64,000 nucleotides of DNA. It comes from Pedobacter sp. BS3 (lineage in GTDB: Bacteria > Bacteroidota > Bacteroidia > Sphingobacteriales > Sphingobacteriaceae). The stretch lies in contig NZ_VTRT01000001.1 in assembly GCF_008274585.1 (NCBI RefSeq), forward strand, positions 1,116,001-1,180,000, in the 5' to 3' direction. How positions within the stretch are numbered: the first letter of the stretch is position 1; every line of letters starts with the position of its first letter. Shown piece after piece: positions 52,981-61,365 of this stretch. A program made the translations under genes and the position numbers. Under the pieces are notes generated by a model. That model saw nothing but the letters and a program-made list of their open reading frames with translations, ran no database searches and was not told the DNA's origin.

Positions 52981-53216
52981 TGTTTAAACAGCTAATACCT
53001 TGCAAAAGAACACTTTTTACTTTATATGTATGAAATTTTACAGGCAGAATTTTTTGTTAAAAATCGTTAAGAGGAGATTCTAGAGTATGTATAAATTTAT
53101 ATATGGGTAATTTAGAATGGCCGGTATCTCCACCGGCCATGGTCTCGGCCGCTGCCTGTGTCTCCACTGGCAGCTCTGTATAACTTAACTTTTTCATTTT
53201 TAAACAGACTCTTAAA

Positions 53217-53246
53217 ATTTGACAACTTTTTAAAAAGTTGTCAAAT
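53217..53246. repeat. Palindrome family A, copy 3 (30 nt)
   Basis: Perfect 15-nt arms ATTTGACAACTTTTT (53217-53231) and its complement (53232-53246), with no loop. It lies 5 bases beyond the rlpA stop on the minus strand, a terminator position. The core TTTGACAACTTTT is shared with 511-549 and 15832-15864. Confidence 0.75.
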
Positions 53247-53250
53247 GAAA

Positions 53251-53640
53251 CTATGGTTCATTACCATCCTGGTAAATCAACTGAACATCGGCTACACCGC
53301 GACCATAGATGCCAATAGCTTTTGCCGCTCCCTGCGAAATATCGATGAGGTACTTTTTATTAAAAGGTCCACGGTCGTTTACCAGTACATCAATGGATTT
53401 GCCGTTGGCTTTGTTAACAACGGTAACCCGGCTGCCAAATGGAAGCGTGCGGTGTGCGGCCGTAAACTTTTTATGATGATAGCGCTGTCCGCTGGTAGTT
53501 TTCCGGCCTTCGAAATAGCCGGCATAATAGGTTGCCTTACCGCTTAATGTATCAGTGTATGCTTTTGTAAATGCAGCTTTTACTTTAGTTGTATGAACAC
53601 ACAGAGCTGCCGTCAATATTCCAATAATAACTATGCGCAT
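53251..53640 (-). CDS. RlpA-like double-psi beta-barrel protein
   Basis: This 129-residue protein has a signal peptide (IVIIGILTAALCVHTTKVKA) and a single RlpA domain: GKATYYAGYFEGRKTTSGQR, then FTAAHRTLPFGSRVTVVN and VNDRGPF. These are the family's metal/active-site-like Asp, His and Arg residues. RlpA proteins bind or cut naked peptidoglycan glycan strands; here there is no SPOR domain, so septal targeting is not expected. The fold is also like expansin barrels. It stands alone between the AsmA-like gene and sucD. Confidence 0.93.
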   Translation of the reverse strand: MRIVIIGILTAALCVHTTKVKAAFTKAYTDTLSGKATYYAGYFEGRKTTSGQRYHHKKFTAAHRTLPFGSRVTVVNKANGKSIDVLVNDRGPFNKKYLIDISQGAAKAIGIYGRGVADVQLIYQDGNEP

Positions 53641-53761
53641 GTTTTCAATTCAAAAGTAAAAATTCAAAAGGCTCACCTCGCAATCCTAACCTACCGATTT
53701 AGATTAAGTAAACATCAAAACAGGTAATCGGCTTAAAATTATTCGTTTGTAATTAACTTAA

Positions 53762-53791
53762 AATACCCCATCGTTTTACGGATGAGGTATT
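53762..53791 (-). terminator. Terminator of sucD
   Basis: AATACCCCATC (53762-53772) and GATGAGGTATT (53781-53791) pair with one mismatch around an 8-nt loop. On the minus strand the stem is followed by TTTTAAGTTAATT, giving a U-rich tail. It begins 34 bases after the sucD stop. Confidence 0.55.
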
Positions 53792-53824
53792 AATAAATAT
53801 CAACGTATCTGCTAAAGCAGCATA

Positions 53825-54697
53825 TTATTTTGCCAGTTCTTCGGCCATGGCAGCGCCAATCTCTGCCGGAGATTCCACTACCCGTATGCCGCACTCACGC
53901 ATAATTTTCATTTTGGCAGCCGCTGTATCGTCGGCACCGCCAACAATAGCGCCGGCATGACCCATACGACGTCCCGGAGGCGCAGTTTGTCCGGCGATAA
54001 AGCCTACAACCGGCTTAGTACCGTTCTCTTTTATCCAACGGGCTGCTTCGGCTTCCATACCACCGCCAATCTCGCCAATCATGATGATACCGGCAGTTTC
54101 AGGATCGTTCATCAGCAGCTTTACCGCTTCTACCGTTGGCGTACCGATAATCGGGTCGCCACCAATTCCGATGGCTGTAGTAATACCCAACCCGGCTTTT
54201 ACCACCTGGTCTACGGCTTCATAAGTCAGGGTTCCTGATTTGGATACAACACCTACATTACCTTTCCTGAAGATAAAACCAGGCATAATACCGATTTTAG
54301 CTTCGTCAGCAGTAATAATTCCGGGGCAATTTGGTCCGATCAAACGGGTGTCCCTGTCTTTAATGTATTCCTTCACCATGATCATATCTTTAGTAGGAAT
54401 ACCTTCAGTAATACATACAATTACTTTGATGCCGGCATCGGCAGCTTCCATAATGGCATCGGCAGCAAATGCCGGAGGAACAAAAATAATAGATACGTCG
54501 GCGCCTGTTTTATCCACAGCATCTTTTACAGTATTAAAAACGGGACGCTCCAAATGGGTCTGACCGCCTTTGCCGGGGGTAACCCCTCCAACAACGTTGG
54601 TTCCGTATTCTATCATTTGCGACGCGTGATAAGTACCCTCGTTGCCTGTAAAACCCTGTACGATAACTTTAGAATTTTTATTAACTAAAACGCTCAT
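53825..54697 (-). CDS. sucD: Succinate-CoA ligase, alpha subunit
   Basis: The 290-residue length is standard. The N-terminal CoA-binding Rossmann part is [20 protein letters not shown], then [15 protein letters not shown]. Further marks are [33 protein letters not shown], and the phosphohistidine segment [12 protein letters not shown]. It pairs with SucC to convert succinyl-CoA, ADP/GDP and phosphate to succinate, CoA and ATP/GTP in the TCA cycle. sucC is not in the window; separate sucC and sucD loci are usual in this phylum. Confidence 0.97.
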   Translation of the reverse strand: MSVLVNKNSKVIVQGFTGNEGTYHASQMIEYGTNVVGGVTPGKGGQTHLERPVFNTVKDAVDKTGADVSIIFVPPAFAADAIMEAADAGIKVIVCITEGIPTKDMIMVKEYIKDRDTRLIGPNCPGIITADEAKIGIMPGFIFRKGNVGVVSKSGTLTYEAVDQVVKAGLGITTAIGIGGDPIIGTPTVEAVKLLMNDPETAGIIMIGEIGGGMEAEAARWIKENGTKPVVGFIAGQTAPPGRRMGHAGAIVGGADDTAAAKMKIMRECGIRVVESPAEIGAAMAEELAK

Positions 54698-54887
54698 AGA
54701 TCTTTATTTTTTGCTTTGGGTGCAAAGCTACTATTATTGCATGGATTGTCAAATTGAAATTGGCGGTAATCCCATTTACGATTTTAGATTTATGATTTAC
54801 GAAGGTGGCTGATGGCTGATGGCCGATAGCCAATGGCTAACAGCTAATGGCCTATAGTCAGGAAGCAGAAATAGGCCACAATACGCG

Positions 54888-56159
54888 TTACATCATCTCC
54901 TCCATCTTTTCTATAGCGGCAGGTTGTGTGGCCCAACGGTATTTATCCTCATCAAATTCATTTTCGCTTTTGGCGATAACAATGGTAGCTATCCCGTTAC
55001 CGATCATATTGGTAATGGCACGGGCTTCGGACATAAAACGGTCTACGCCCAGCAATAGGGCAATATGCTCTACCGGCATAATTTTTAATGCCGATAAGGT
55101 TGACGCCAGCACGATAAACCCGCTTCCGGTAACTCCGGCTGCTCCCTTGGATGTAACCATCAAAACCGCCAGCAGCGATATTTGCTGACCCAACCCTAAA
55201 TGAATATTAAACGCCTGCGTTAAAAACAACACCGCCATAGAAAGGTAAATGGCGGTTCCGTCTAAGTTAAACGAGTAGCCGGTAGGTATAACTAAACCGA
55301 CAACGGATTTATCGCAACCAATGGTTTCCATCTTCTGCATCATACTGGGCAATACCGATTCTGATGACGAGGTTCCCAGTACAATTAATATTTCCTGGCG
55401 GATATACCGCAAATATTTCCACAGGCTGAATTTATAGTAGCGGCAAATGGCATTTAAAACCGCGAAGATAAACAGGATACAGGTTAAATATACCGTTCCC
55501 ATCAGCTTGGCCATAGGCAGCAGGGTGGATAATCCGTACGTACCAATACTGTAAGCCATTCCGCCGAAAGCACCCACCGGGGCCAGGCGCATTACCACCT
55601 TCATGATATTGAAAAACACTTTCGATAGCTTATCGAAGGTTGATAACAGCGATTGTCCGCTGCTGCCCATACGGTTTAAACCGTAGCCAAACAAAATGGC
55701 GAAGAACAGTAGTTGCAGAATATCTCCCTTAACAAAGGACTCAAAAATATTATGCGGAATAATATGGGCAATAAACTCACTCCAGTTTATCTCTGCAGCC
55801 TCTTTGGCATATTTATCTACGCTTTGGGCATCGCTGCCTGCCGTGCTCAAACCCTCGCCGGGCTTCAGGAGATTGGCAACCAGCATACCGATGATAATGG
55901 CCAGCGTGGTAACTATTTCAAAATATATTAAAGCCTTTCCTCCCACGCGACCTACCTTTTTCATATCGCCCATGTGCGCAATACCCAGCACAATGGTTAG
56001 AAATATAATGGGTGCTATCAGCATGTTGATCATGTTGATAAAGCTCTGACTGATCAATTTGGCGTAAGGTGAAAAGCCGGGAAAGAACGCACCGATAATC
56101 ATGCCTGTTATAATGGCCACAATTACCTGGAAGGTTAGGTTAGTATAGATTAACTTCAT
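54888..56159 (-). CDS. Dicarboxylate/amino acid:cation symporter (DAACS, GltP/DctA-like)
   Basis: This 423-residue inner-membrane protein has the 8-TM plus two-hairpin fold of the family. Marks are the start YTNLTFQVIVAIITGMIIGA, LIAPIIFLTIVLGIAHMGD, the serine-rich first hairpin SSSESVLPSMMQKMETIGC, and TGYSFNLDGTAIYLSMAVLF. The second hairpin is SKGAAGVTGSGFIVLASTL. It imports C4-dicarboxylates or acidic amino acids with protons or sodium ions. The spacer to sucD carries repeated words (GGCTGATGGC, GGCCGATAGCC). Confidence 0.95.
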   Translation of the reverse strand: MKLIYTNLTFQVIVAIITGMIIGAFFPGFSPYAKLISQSFINMINMLIAPIIFLTIVLGIAHMGDMKKVGRVGGKALIYFEIVTTLAIIIGMLVANLLKPGEGLSTAGSDAQSVDKYAKEAAEINWSEFIAHIIPHNIFESFVKGDILQLLFFAILFGYGLNRMGSSGQSLLSTFDKLSKVFFNIMKVVMRLAPVGAFGGMAYSIGTYGLSTLLPMAKLMGTVYLTCILFIFAVLNAICRYYKFSLWKYLRYIRQEILIVLGTSSSESVLPSMMQKMETIGCDKSVVGLVIPTGYSFNLDGTAIYLSMAVLFLTQAFNIHLGLGQQISLLAVLMVTSKGAAGVTGSGFIVLASTLSALKIMPVEHIALLLGVDRFMSEARAITNMIGNGIATIVIAKSENEFDEDKYRWATQPAAIEKMEEMM

Positions 56160-56322
56160 TTATTTTTTACCGTAAAAATAAAAAGTGGATTTAATACCAA
56201 AGTTTACAAGATTGCGAATGTAGTTGATAAATACCATTTATTGATAATGAAAGATTAGCATAAGTTGAGTAGATTTTATCCGGGTATAACCATTTTATCT
56301 GTTTATACGTGAACGTGTTGTG

Positions 56323-56330
56323 TATATTTG
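56323..56330 (+). promoter_or_regulatory. -7 element candidate for the VOC gene at 56393
   Basis: TATATTTG fits the TAnnTTTG element and lies 62 bases before the chosen start. A TTTG at the ideal -33 distance is not present (GTTTAT is near), so the call is tentative. Confidence 0.35.
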
Positions 56331-56392
56331 GGAGTTAGCGGTCGTTGCAGGACGCCACAGTAGACATTAATAAACGACATAACAAGAACAAT

Positions 56393-56845
56393 ATGACAAA
56401 AAGTAAATTACTTGAAATGAACAACGTAGGCATCGTTGTAGAAAATCTTGATAACGCTATTTCTTTTTTCACAGAAATGGGGCTGAAACTTGAAGGACGA
56501 ACCATGATTGAAGGCGAATGGGCGGGACGAGTAACAGGACTTGGAAATCAATCCGTAGAAATTGCAATGATGGTTACACCTGACGGGCACAGCCGGCTTG
56601 AACTTTCAAGATTTCTAACACCGGCAATCATTTCTGACCATAGGGCAGCACCTGTTAATTCTTTGGGGTATCTAAGAGTCATGTTCAAAGTTGACAATAT
56701 TGACGAGTTGGTGTCCAGACTTACAAAGCAAGGTGCAGAACTTGTTGGCGAAGTGGTTAATTATGAAAACATATACCGGCTTTGCTACATTCGTGGAGTT
56801 GAAGGACTTCTTATTGGACTTGCCGAACAAATAAATAATAAATGA
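56393..56845 (+). CDS. VOC-family protein (accessory patch)
   Basis: The ATG at 56393 gives 150 residues (MTKSKLLEMNNVGIVVENLD); an upstream TTG frame adds 16 residues of non-family sequence. VOC marks are the N-terminal strand and helix NNVGIVVENLDNAISFFTEM, RVTGLGNQSVEIAMM, and GYLRVMFKVDNIDELVSRLT. Glyoxalase/dioxygenase-type chemistry is possible, but the substrate is unknown. The gene is AT-rich compared with core genes of the window. Its TGA overlaps the ATG of a truncated copy of the start of the serine hydrolase gene. Confidence 0.85.
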   Translation: MTKSKLLEMNNVGIVVENLDNAISFFTEMGLKLEGRTMIEGEWAGRVTGLGNQSVEIAMMVTPDGHSRLELSRFLTPAIISDHRAAPVNSLGYLRVMFKVDNIDELVSRLTKQGAELVGEVVNYENIYRLCYIRGVEGLLIGLAEQINNK

Positions 56846-56858
56846 AAAAACAATATGG

Positions 56859-56888
56859 TTACCGGAGTTTTATGTCAAATCGGGATTG
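56859..56888 (+). repeat. 30-bp direct repeat, copy 1 (fragment of serine hydrolase 5' end)
   Basis: The 30 bases beginning TTACCGGAGTTT are identical to 57165-57194 inside the signal-peptide region of the serine hydrolase gene. Upstream, ATGAAAAAACAA (56842) also resembles that gene's start, with about 11 bases missing between. The copies flank the winged-helix remnant. Confidence 0.85.
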
Positions 56889-56915
56889 GTTGAAAAAAAG
56901 TAGTTGAAGGCATAG

Positions 56916-57140
56916 ACTAAAAAAGAAGGTTCGGAGAAAAGTTCGGAGAAACCCTGGAAAAGTTCGGAGAAAATTATACGATTGATAAAAAACAATGCCC
57001 GGATAACGATTAAAGAATTAGCAGAACAACTGAATATATCAACAAGAGCAGTAGAAAAGAATATAGCAAAACTAAAAACAATAGGAATACTTGAACGCAT
57101 TGGTAGCGACAAGGGCGGACATTGGAAAATTAACAAATGA
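56916..57140 (+). pseudogene. Truncated C-terminal winged-helix tail of an AlbA_2/RecG-like ATP-binding protein
   Basis: An open frame of 74 codons runs from just after a TAG (56913) to TGA (57138-57140) with no start of its own. It reads SSEK-type linker repeats (GSEKSSEKPW, KSSEKI) followed by a winged helix: RITIKELAEQLNISTRAVEK, then ILERIGSDKGGHWKINK. This is the usual end of putative DNA-binding AlbA_2/divergent-AAA proteins of Bacteroidota. The rest of the gene is absent, so it is a remnant. It ends in the ATGA overlap with the serine hydrolase start and lies between 30-bp direct repeats. Confidence 0.75.
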
Positions 57141-58456
57141 AAAAAACAACGTTAACAATACTGATTACCGGAGTTTTATGTCAAATCGGGATTGCCCAAA
57201 ACTTTGACAAAATCAAGCTGGATAATTACTTTAACGCACTTAAAGCAAACGATAAGTTTATGGGGAGTGTGGCTGTTTCACGGGACGGAAAACTCATTTA
57301 CTCAAAATCCATAGGATTTGCGGACATTGAGAACAATATACTGGCAGACGCAAATACCAAATACCGGATTGGCTCAATATCCAAAACGTTCACTTCGGTT
57401 TTGGTATTAAAAGCCGTAGAAGGGAAAAAATTAGACCTGAGCCAAACCATTGACCAATATTTTCCGGCTATTAAAAATGCCGCTAAAATAACCATTAAAG
57501 ATTTGCTCAGTCACCGAAGCGGAATACCTAATTTTACCAATGAAAAAGATTACCTGACCTGGCACACCCAACCCAAGACTGAAGCAGAAATGGTAGCGAT
57601 TATTGCTAAAGCCGGCAGCGATTTTGAGCCTGGCAGTAAAGCTGAATACAGCAATTCAAACTTTGTGCTTCTAACCTATATTCTTGAAAAGAGCTTCAAA
57701 AAATCCTATACCGAATTACTGAAAGAATACATTACTCAACCCATTGGATTAGTCAATACATACCTGGGAGGAAAAATTAAAACTTCGGAGAAAGAAAGTA
57801 AATCATATAAATACACAGATACCTGGAAAGTTGAACCCGAAACCGATATTTCTATTCCTTTAGGTGCGGGCGGCATTGTTTCCACACCGGGCGATTTGGT
57901 AAAATTCAGCGACGCGTTGTTTGGAGGAAAACTTTTAAAAAAAGAAAGTCTTGAAACGATGAAAACCATCAAAGACCATTATGGAATTGGATTGTTTCAA
58001 ATTCCTTTTTACAATAAAACAGGTTATGGACACACTGGAGGTATAGATGGTTTTAGTGCTGTTTTCGCACATTTTTCAGACGGCAATATTTCTTATGCGC
58101 TAACCTCAAACGGAACAAACTTTAACAATAACAACATTTCTATTGCGGTTCTGAGTGCCGTTTATGACAAGCCTTATGACATTCCTGAATTTTCAACTTA
58201 CAAAGTGAGTTCAGCAGATTTGGACAAGTATTTGGGCGTTTATTCATCAACGCAAATCCCGCTTAAAATAACAATAACTAAAAAAAACAGTACACTCATT
58301 GCGCAAGGCACAGGACAACCTTCCTTTCCGCTTGAAGCAATAGAAAAAGACAAATTTAAATTTGACCAGGCAGGTGTAGTATTAGAATTTAATCCGGCAG
58401 CAAAAACAATGACACTTAAACAAAGAGGAGGGCAATTTGCGTTTACAAAGGAGTAA
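57137..58456 (+). CDS. Serine hydrolase of the beta-lactamase/penicillin-binding class C fold
   Basis: This is a 439-residue secreted protein with signal peptide (LTILITGVLCQIGIAQ). The active-site SxxK is in YRIGSISKTFTSVLVLK, the YxN in AEYSNSNFVLL, and the third motif is HTGG in GYGHTGGIDGF in place of KTG. The C-terminal 90 residues form a small lipocalin-like domain. Such enzymes hydrolyse beta-lactams, D-peptides or esters, and the sequence cannot decide. The start overlaps the preceding remnant's stop. The gene is AT-rich like its neighbours, suggesting acquired DNA. Confidence 0.93.
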   Translation: MKKTTLTILITGVLCQIGIAQNFDKIKLDNYFNALKANDKFMGSVAVSRDGKLIYSKSIGFADIENNILADANTKYRIGSISKTFTSVLVLKAVEGKKLDLSQTIDQYFPAIKNAAKITIKDLLSHRSGIPNFTNEKDYLTWHTQPKTEAEMVAIIAKAGSDFEPGSKAEYSNSNFVLLTYILEKSFKKSYTELLKEYITQPIGLVNTYLGGKIKTSEKESKSYKYTDTWKVEPETDISIPLGAGGIVSTPGDLVKFSDALFGGKLLKKESLETMKTIKDHYGIGLFQIPFYNKTGYGHTGGIDGFSAVFAHFSDGNISYALTSNGTNFNNNNISIAVLSAVYDKPYDIPEFSTYKVSSADLDKYLGVYSSTQIPLKITITKKNSTLIAQGTGQPSFPLEAIEKDKFKFDQAGVVLEFNPAAKTMTLKQRGGQFAFTKE

Positions 58457-58515
58457 AATTACACTCAAAACGGCTGTTGTTCTTGTCGAATTTCGTACCG
58501 GGATTTATTTCGGTA

Positions 58516-58548
58516 AACGCTGTCAGGGTTTTGAACCCTGACAGCGTT
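58516..58548. repeat. Palindrome family B, copy 1
   Basis: AACGCTGTCAGGGTT (58516-58530) and AACCCTGACAGCGTT (58534-58548) are perfect 15-bp arms around TTG. It lies 60 bases after the serine hydrolase stop and 82 bases before the antitoxin start. The family has an imperfect copy at 63457-63489. Confidence 0.75.
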
Positions 58549-58584
58549 AAAAGCCAGAACAACTTTGCATGACCACTTATTCAA

Positions 58585-58622
58585 TTACGTAAATTATTCC
58601 TAACTTTACACGTAACATACGT
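58585..58622 (+). promoter_or_regulatory. Operator/promoter candidate of the VapBC-like pair
   Basis: TTACGTAA (58585-58592) is a perfect palindrome. ACGTA-N3-TACGT (58610-58622) is an inverted repeat starting 21 bases before the antitoxin ATG. TAACTTTA (58601-58608) between them is a near -7 element. RHH antitoxins usually repress their own operon from such repeats. Confidence 0.45.
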
Positions 58623-58630
58623 TTAAAGGA

Positions 58631-58876
58631 ATGAATACGAAACTGACATTGAACTTAAACAAGCATATCATTGAAAGTGCAAAAGACTATGCAAAAAGTC
58701 ATAAAGTTAGCTTATCGCAATTAATCGAAAACTATTTAAACTCATTGACCCAAAAGAACGAAAAAGAGATTAAAGTAAGTCCGCTTGTTGAGAGTTTAAC
58801 CGGTGTAATTCCAAGTGAACAAGACGCTGACTTCAGAAAAAACTATTATGAATATTTAAACAAAAAATATTCATAA
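58631..58876 (+). CDS. DUF6364/ribbon-helix-helix antitoxin
   Basis: This 81-residue protein begins with a ribbon-helix-helix pattern (KLTLNLNKHIIESAKDYAKS, then VSLSQLIENYLNSL), typical of VapB-like DUF6364 antitoxins. The C-terminal part (VESLTGVIPSEQDADF) would wrap the toxin. Its TAA overlaps the next gene's ATG by one base, so the two are translationally coupled. The start is preceded by TTTAAAGGA. Confidence 0.88.
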   Translation: MNTKLTLNLNKHIIESAKDYAKSHKVSLSQLIENYLNSLTQKNEKEIKVSPLVESLTGVIPSEQDADFRKNYYEYLNKKYS

Positions 58877-59298
58877 TGGATAAACTTTTTGTTGACACAA
58901 ACATTATCATTGACCTTCTTCAAAAGAGAGAAGGATTTTATGAAGAAGCTCAGGAATTATTTACACTTGCTGACAAAAAGAAAGTAAAACTTTTTATTTC
59001 TTCATTAACCATTGCGAATACACATTTTTTACTCTTAAGGAATTATAACTCTGATGAGGCCAGGAAAATATTGGCAAAATTTAAAGTTCTGGTAGAAGTT
59101 TTGCCATTGGATGACAAAATAATTGAGCTGGCTTTGGCTTCAGACTTAAAAGACTTTGAAGATGCCATTCAATACTACACTACCATAGAAAATAATGCGA
59201 ATATGATTATAACCAGAAATAAAAAGGATTTCGGTAAACAAACTATTCCAATATTAACAGCAAAAGAATATCTAAACCGAAATAAAAGTGTTGGGTAG
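58876..59298 (+). CDS. PIN-domain toxin (VapC-like)
   Basis: This 140-residue PIN domain has the acidic metal-binding residues in LFVDTNIIIDLL (first Asp), the mid Glu-containing helix EEAQELFTLADKK, KDFEDAIQYYT (Asp pair) and MIITRNKKDF. PIN toxins are Mg-dependent RNases, often against tRNA or rRNA. It is coupled to the antitoxin by a 1-base overlap. The end (LTAKEYLNRNKSVG) looks complete. Confidence 0.92.
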   Translation: MDKLFVDTNIIIDLLQKREGFYEEAQELFTLADKKKVKLFISSLTIANTHFLLLRNYNSDEARKILAKFKVLVEVLPLDDKIIELALASDLKDFEDAIQYYTTIENNANMIITRNKKDFGKQTIPILTAKEYLNRNKSVG

Positions 59299-59335
59299 AC
59301 AAAGGGAATTTCCTTGGTGAAGCAAAATTCTTATC

Positions 59336-59362
59336 GATTGAGCGAAGCTCCGGCTTCGTTCA
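59336..59362. repeat. 27-nt repeat, inverted relative to 63612-63638
   Basis: The 27 bases are the exact inverse complement of 63612-63638. The element is itself a hairpin: GAGCGAAGC, TCCG loop, GCTTCGTTC. It lies in the spacer between the convergent PIN toxin and ABC exporter genes. Confidence 0.7.
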
Positions 59363-59449
59363 ACTACTTTTAAGCCTCCGGCTGATAAACAAAGGTTCAT
59401 ACCATAGTAATTGTAGGGGAAACAGAATAGCGCATAGTGAAGTTTCCCG

Positions 59450-61249
59450 CTACCGCTCTCCAATCCCGGCCGAATTAAATTGCAAATCGTACAGGCGTTT
59501 GTAATAACCATCTAAACGCAGCAATTCCTGGTGTGAGCCCATCTCCTTAATCTCACCATGGTCAAGCACAATAATTCTGTCGGCATGCTGGATGGTAGAC
59601 AAACGGTGCGCAATCACAATGGATGTACGTCCCTGCATCAGCTTTTCAATAGCCGTTTGGATAAGATGTTCCGTTTCAGTATCTACCGAAGAAGTAGCTT
59701 CATCCAACACCAGAATCTTAGGATTATACACCAGGGCACGGATAAACGACACGAGCTGCGCCTGCCCGGCCGATAAGGTTGCGCCGCGTTCCTGCACCAC
59801 GTAATCATAGCCGCCGGGCAAACGCATAATAAACTCATGCGCACCCACTTCTTTGGCCGCGGCAATGATCTGCTCCCGCGAAATATCCGGGTTATTCAGG
59901 CTGATGTTGTTGGCAATGGTATCCGAAAACAGGAAAACATCCTGTATCACGGTAGCAATCTGCGAACGCAGAAAACCAAGCTCATAATGCCGGATATCCA
60001 CATCGTCAAGCAATACGGTGCCCTTACCAATCTCGTAAAAACGGTTAAGAATATTAATGGTTGATGATTTTCCCGCCCCCGTTGCGCCTACCAGCGCTAG
60101 CGTTTCGCCGGGTTTTACATGAAACGAAATATTCTTCAACACCCAATTTTCATCGTTATAAGCAAACCATACATGCTCAAAACGAATATCGCCCTGTATG
60201 GCTACAGGTTTCAGTGTACCGTTATTGGCCGTAGTTTCATCGGTATCCAAAACGGTAAAAATCCGGTCGGCGCCCACCATACCCATTTGCAGCGTGTTGA
60301 ATTTATCAGCCAGTTGCCTGATGGGCCTGAACATCATGTTAATAAAGGCGATGAATGATACGATTAAACCCGGCGTTACACCGCCCGACGAGGCAGACAA
60401 AGCGGCCAGCTCATGGTCTGAAAGAATACGCTTTGAGCCGTACCAAACCAGCAAACCCAGCGACATGGCGGAGATAATTTCGACCACCGGGAAAAATATG
60501 GAATAGTACCAGTTTGAACGGATATGCGCATCGCGGTGCAGCTTATTTACAGCTTTAAATTTCTTCATTTCCTGCGCCTCGCGGGCGAAATACTGGATAA
60601 TGCTGATGCCCGTAATATGTTCCTGCAAGAACGTATTGAGCCGGGCAACCTGCGTACGCACTTCCTGGAAAGCCGATTTAATAGCTTCCTTAAAGATATA
60701 CGTAGCCAGAAAAAGCAGTGGCATGGGAATAAGCGTTACCAATGTAAGTTTCCAGTCCTGAATCAGCATCACCACCAGAACACCAATTACCAGCAATAAA
60801 TCGCCAATGATGGAAATTAAGCCTTCAGAAAAAATATCGGCAATAGTTTCCAGGTCAGATACCGTACGTGTTATCAGCATCCCGATAGGTGTACGGTCAA
60901 AATACTTCAATCGCAGCGAAGTGATATGATTAAACACATCAATACGCAGGTTGCGGATAACCGACTGCCCCAATAAATTCGTGGAAAACGTTTGATAATA
61001 TTGCACCAGCGATTGCAGGATTAATAATCCCGACATCAGCAAACAAATCTTGATCAACCCCGGATAATCTGCCCGGATGATATACCGGTCGACCGCAAGC
61101 TGCATTAAAAACGGTTGCGCCAGCGACACCACCGAAAGCAAAATAGTAAGCACCGCCGATACAATAAACAGCAAACGAAAAGGCCTGACATACTGCAGCA
61201 CACGCCCCAGTAATTTAATATCTAATGCTTTTCCGGTAACTTTTGCCAT
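59450..61249 (-). CDS. ABC exporter half-transporter (MsbA/multidrug type)
   Basis: This 599-residue protein has an N-terminal six-helix membrane domain (LLFIVSAVLTILLSVVSLAQ onward, including DRTPIGMLITRTVSDLETIA) and a C-terminal ATPase. Walker A is ALVGATGAGKSSTINIL, the Q-loop region is VIQDVFLFSDTI, and Walker B is KILVLDEATSSVD. The signature is ATLSAGQAQLVSFIRAL, with Ala-Gly in place of the usual Gly-Gly. It acts as a homodimer or heterodimer exporting lipids or drugs across the inner membrane. It is the next gene on the strand after truA, 116 bases away. Confidence 0.95.
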   Translation of the reverse strand: MAKVTGKALDIKLLGRVLQYVRPFRLLFIVSAVLTILLSVVSLAQPFLMQLAVDRYIIRADYPGLIKICLLMSGLLILQSLVQYYQTFSTNLLGQSVIRNLRIDVFNHITSLRLKYFDRTPIGMLITRTVSDLETIADIFSEGLISIIGDLLLVIGVLVVMLIQDWKLTLVTLIPMPLLFLATYIFKEAIKSAFQEVRTQVARLNTFLQEHITGISIIQYFAREAQEMKKFKAVNKLHRDAHIRSNWYYSIFFPVVEIISAMSLGLLVWYGSKRILSDHELAALSASSGGVTPGLIVSFIAFINMMFRPIRQLADKFNTLQMGMVGADRIFTVLDTDETTANNGTLKPVAIQGDIRFEHVWFAYNDENWVLKNISFHVKPGETLALVGATGAGKSSTINILNRFYEIGKGTVLLDDVDIRHYELGFLRSQIATVIQDVFLFSDTIANNISLNNPDISREQIIAAAKEVGAHEFIMRLPGGYDYVVQERGATLSAGQAQLVSFIRALVYNPKILVLDEATSSVDTETEHLIQTAIEKLMQGRTSIVIAHRLSTIQHADRIIVLDHGEIKEMGSHQELLRLDGYYKRLYDLQFNSAGIGER

Positions 61250-61365
61250 ATTTTACTCCTCGCAACTTTTAATCCCCGAACCCCGAATTACCCGGGAGGA
61301 TTTCGCTCCACCCAACTTTGCCTTTAAAAAGGCCATGTGCGCCGGGCATTTTGACTTTTGACTTT

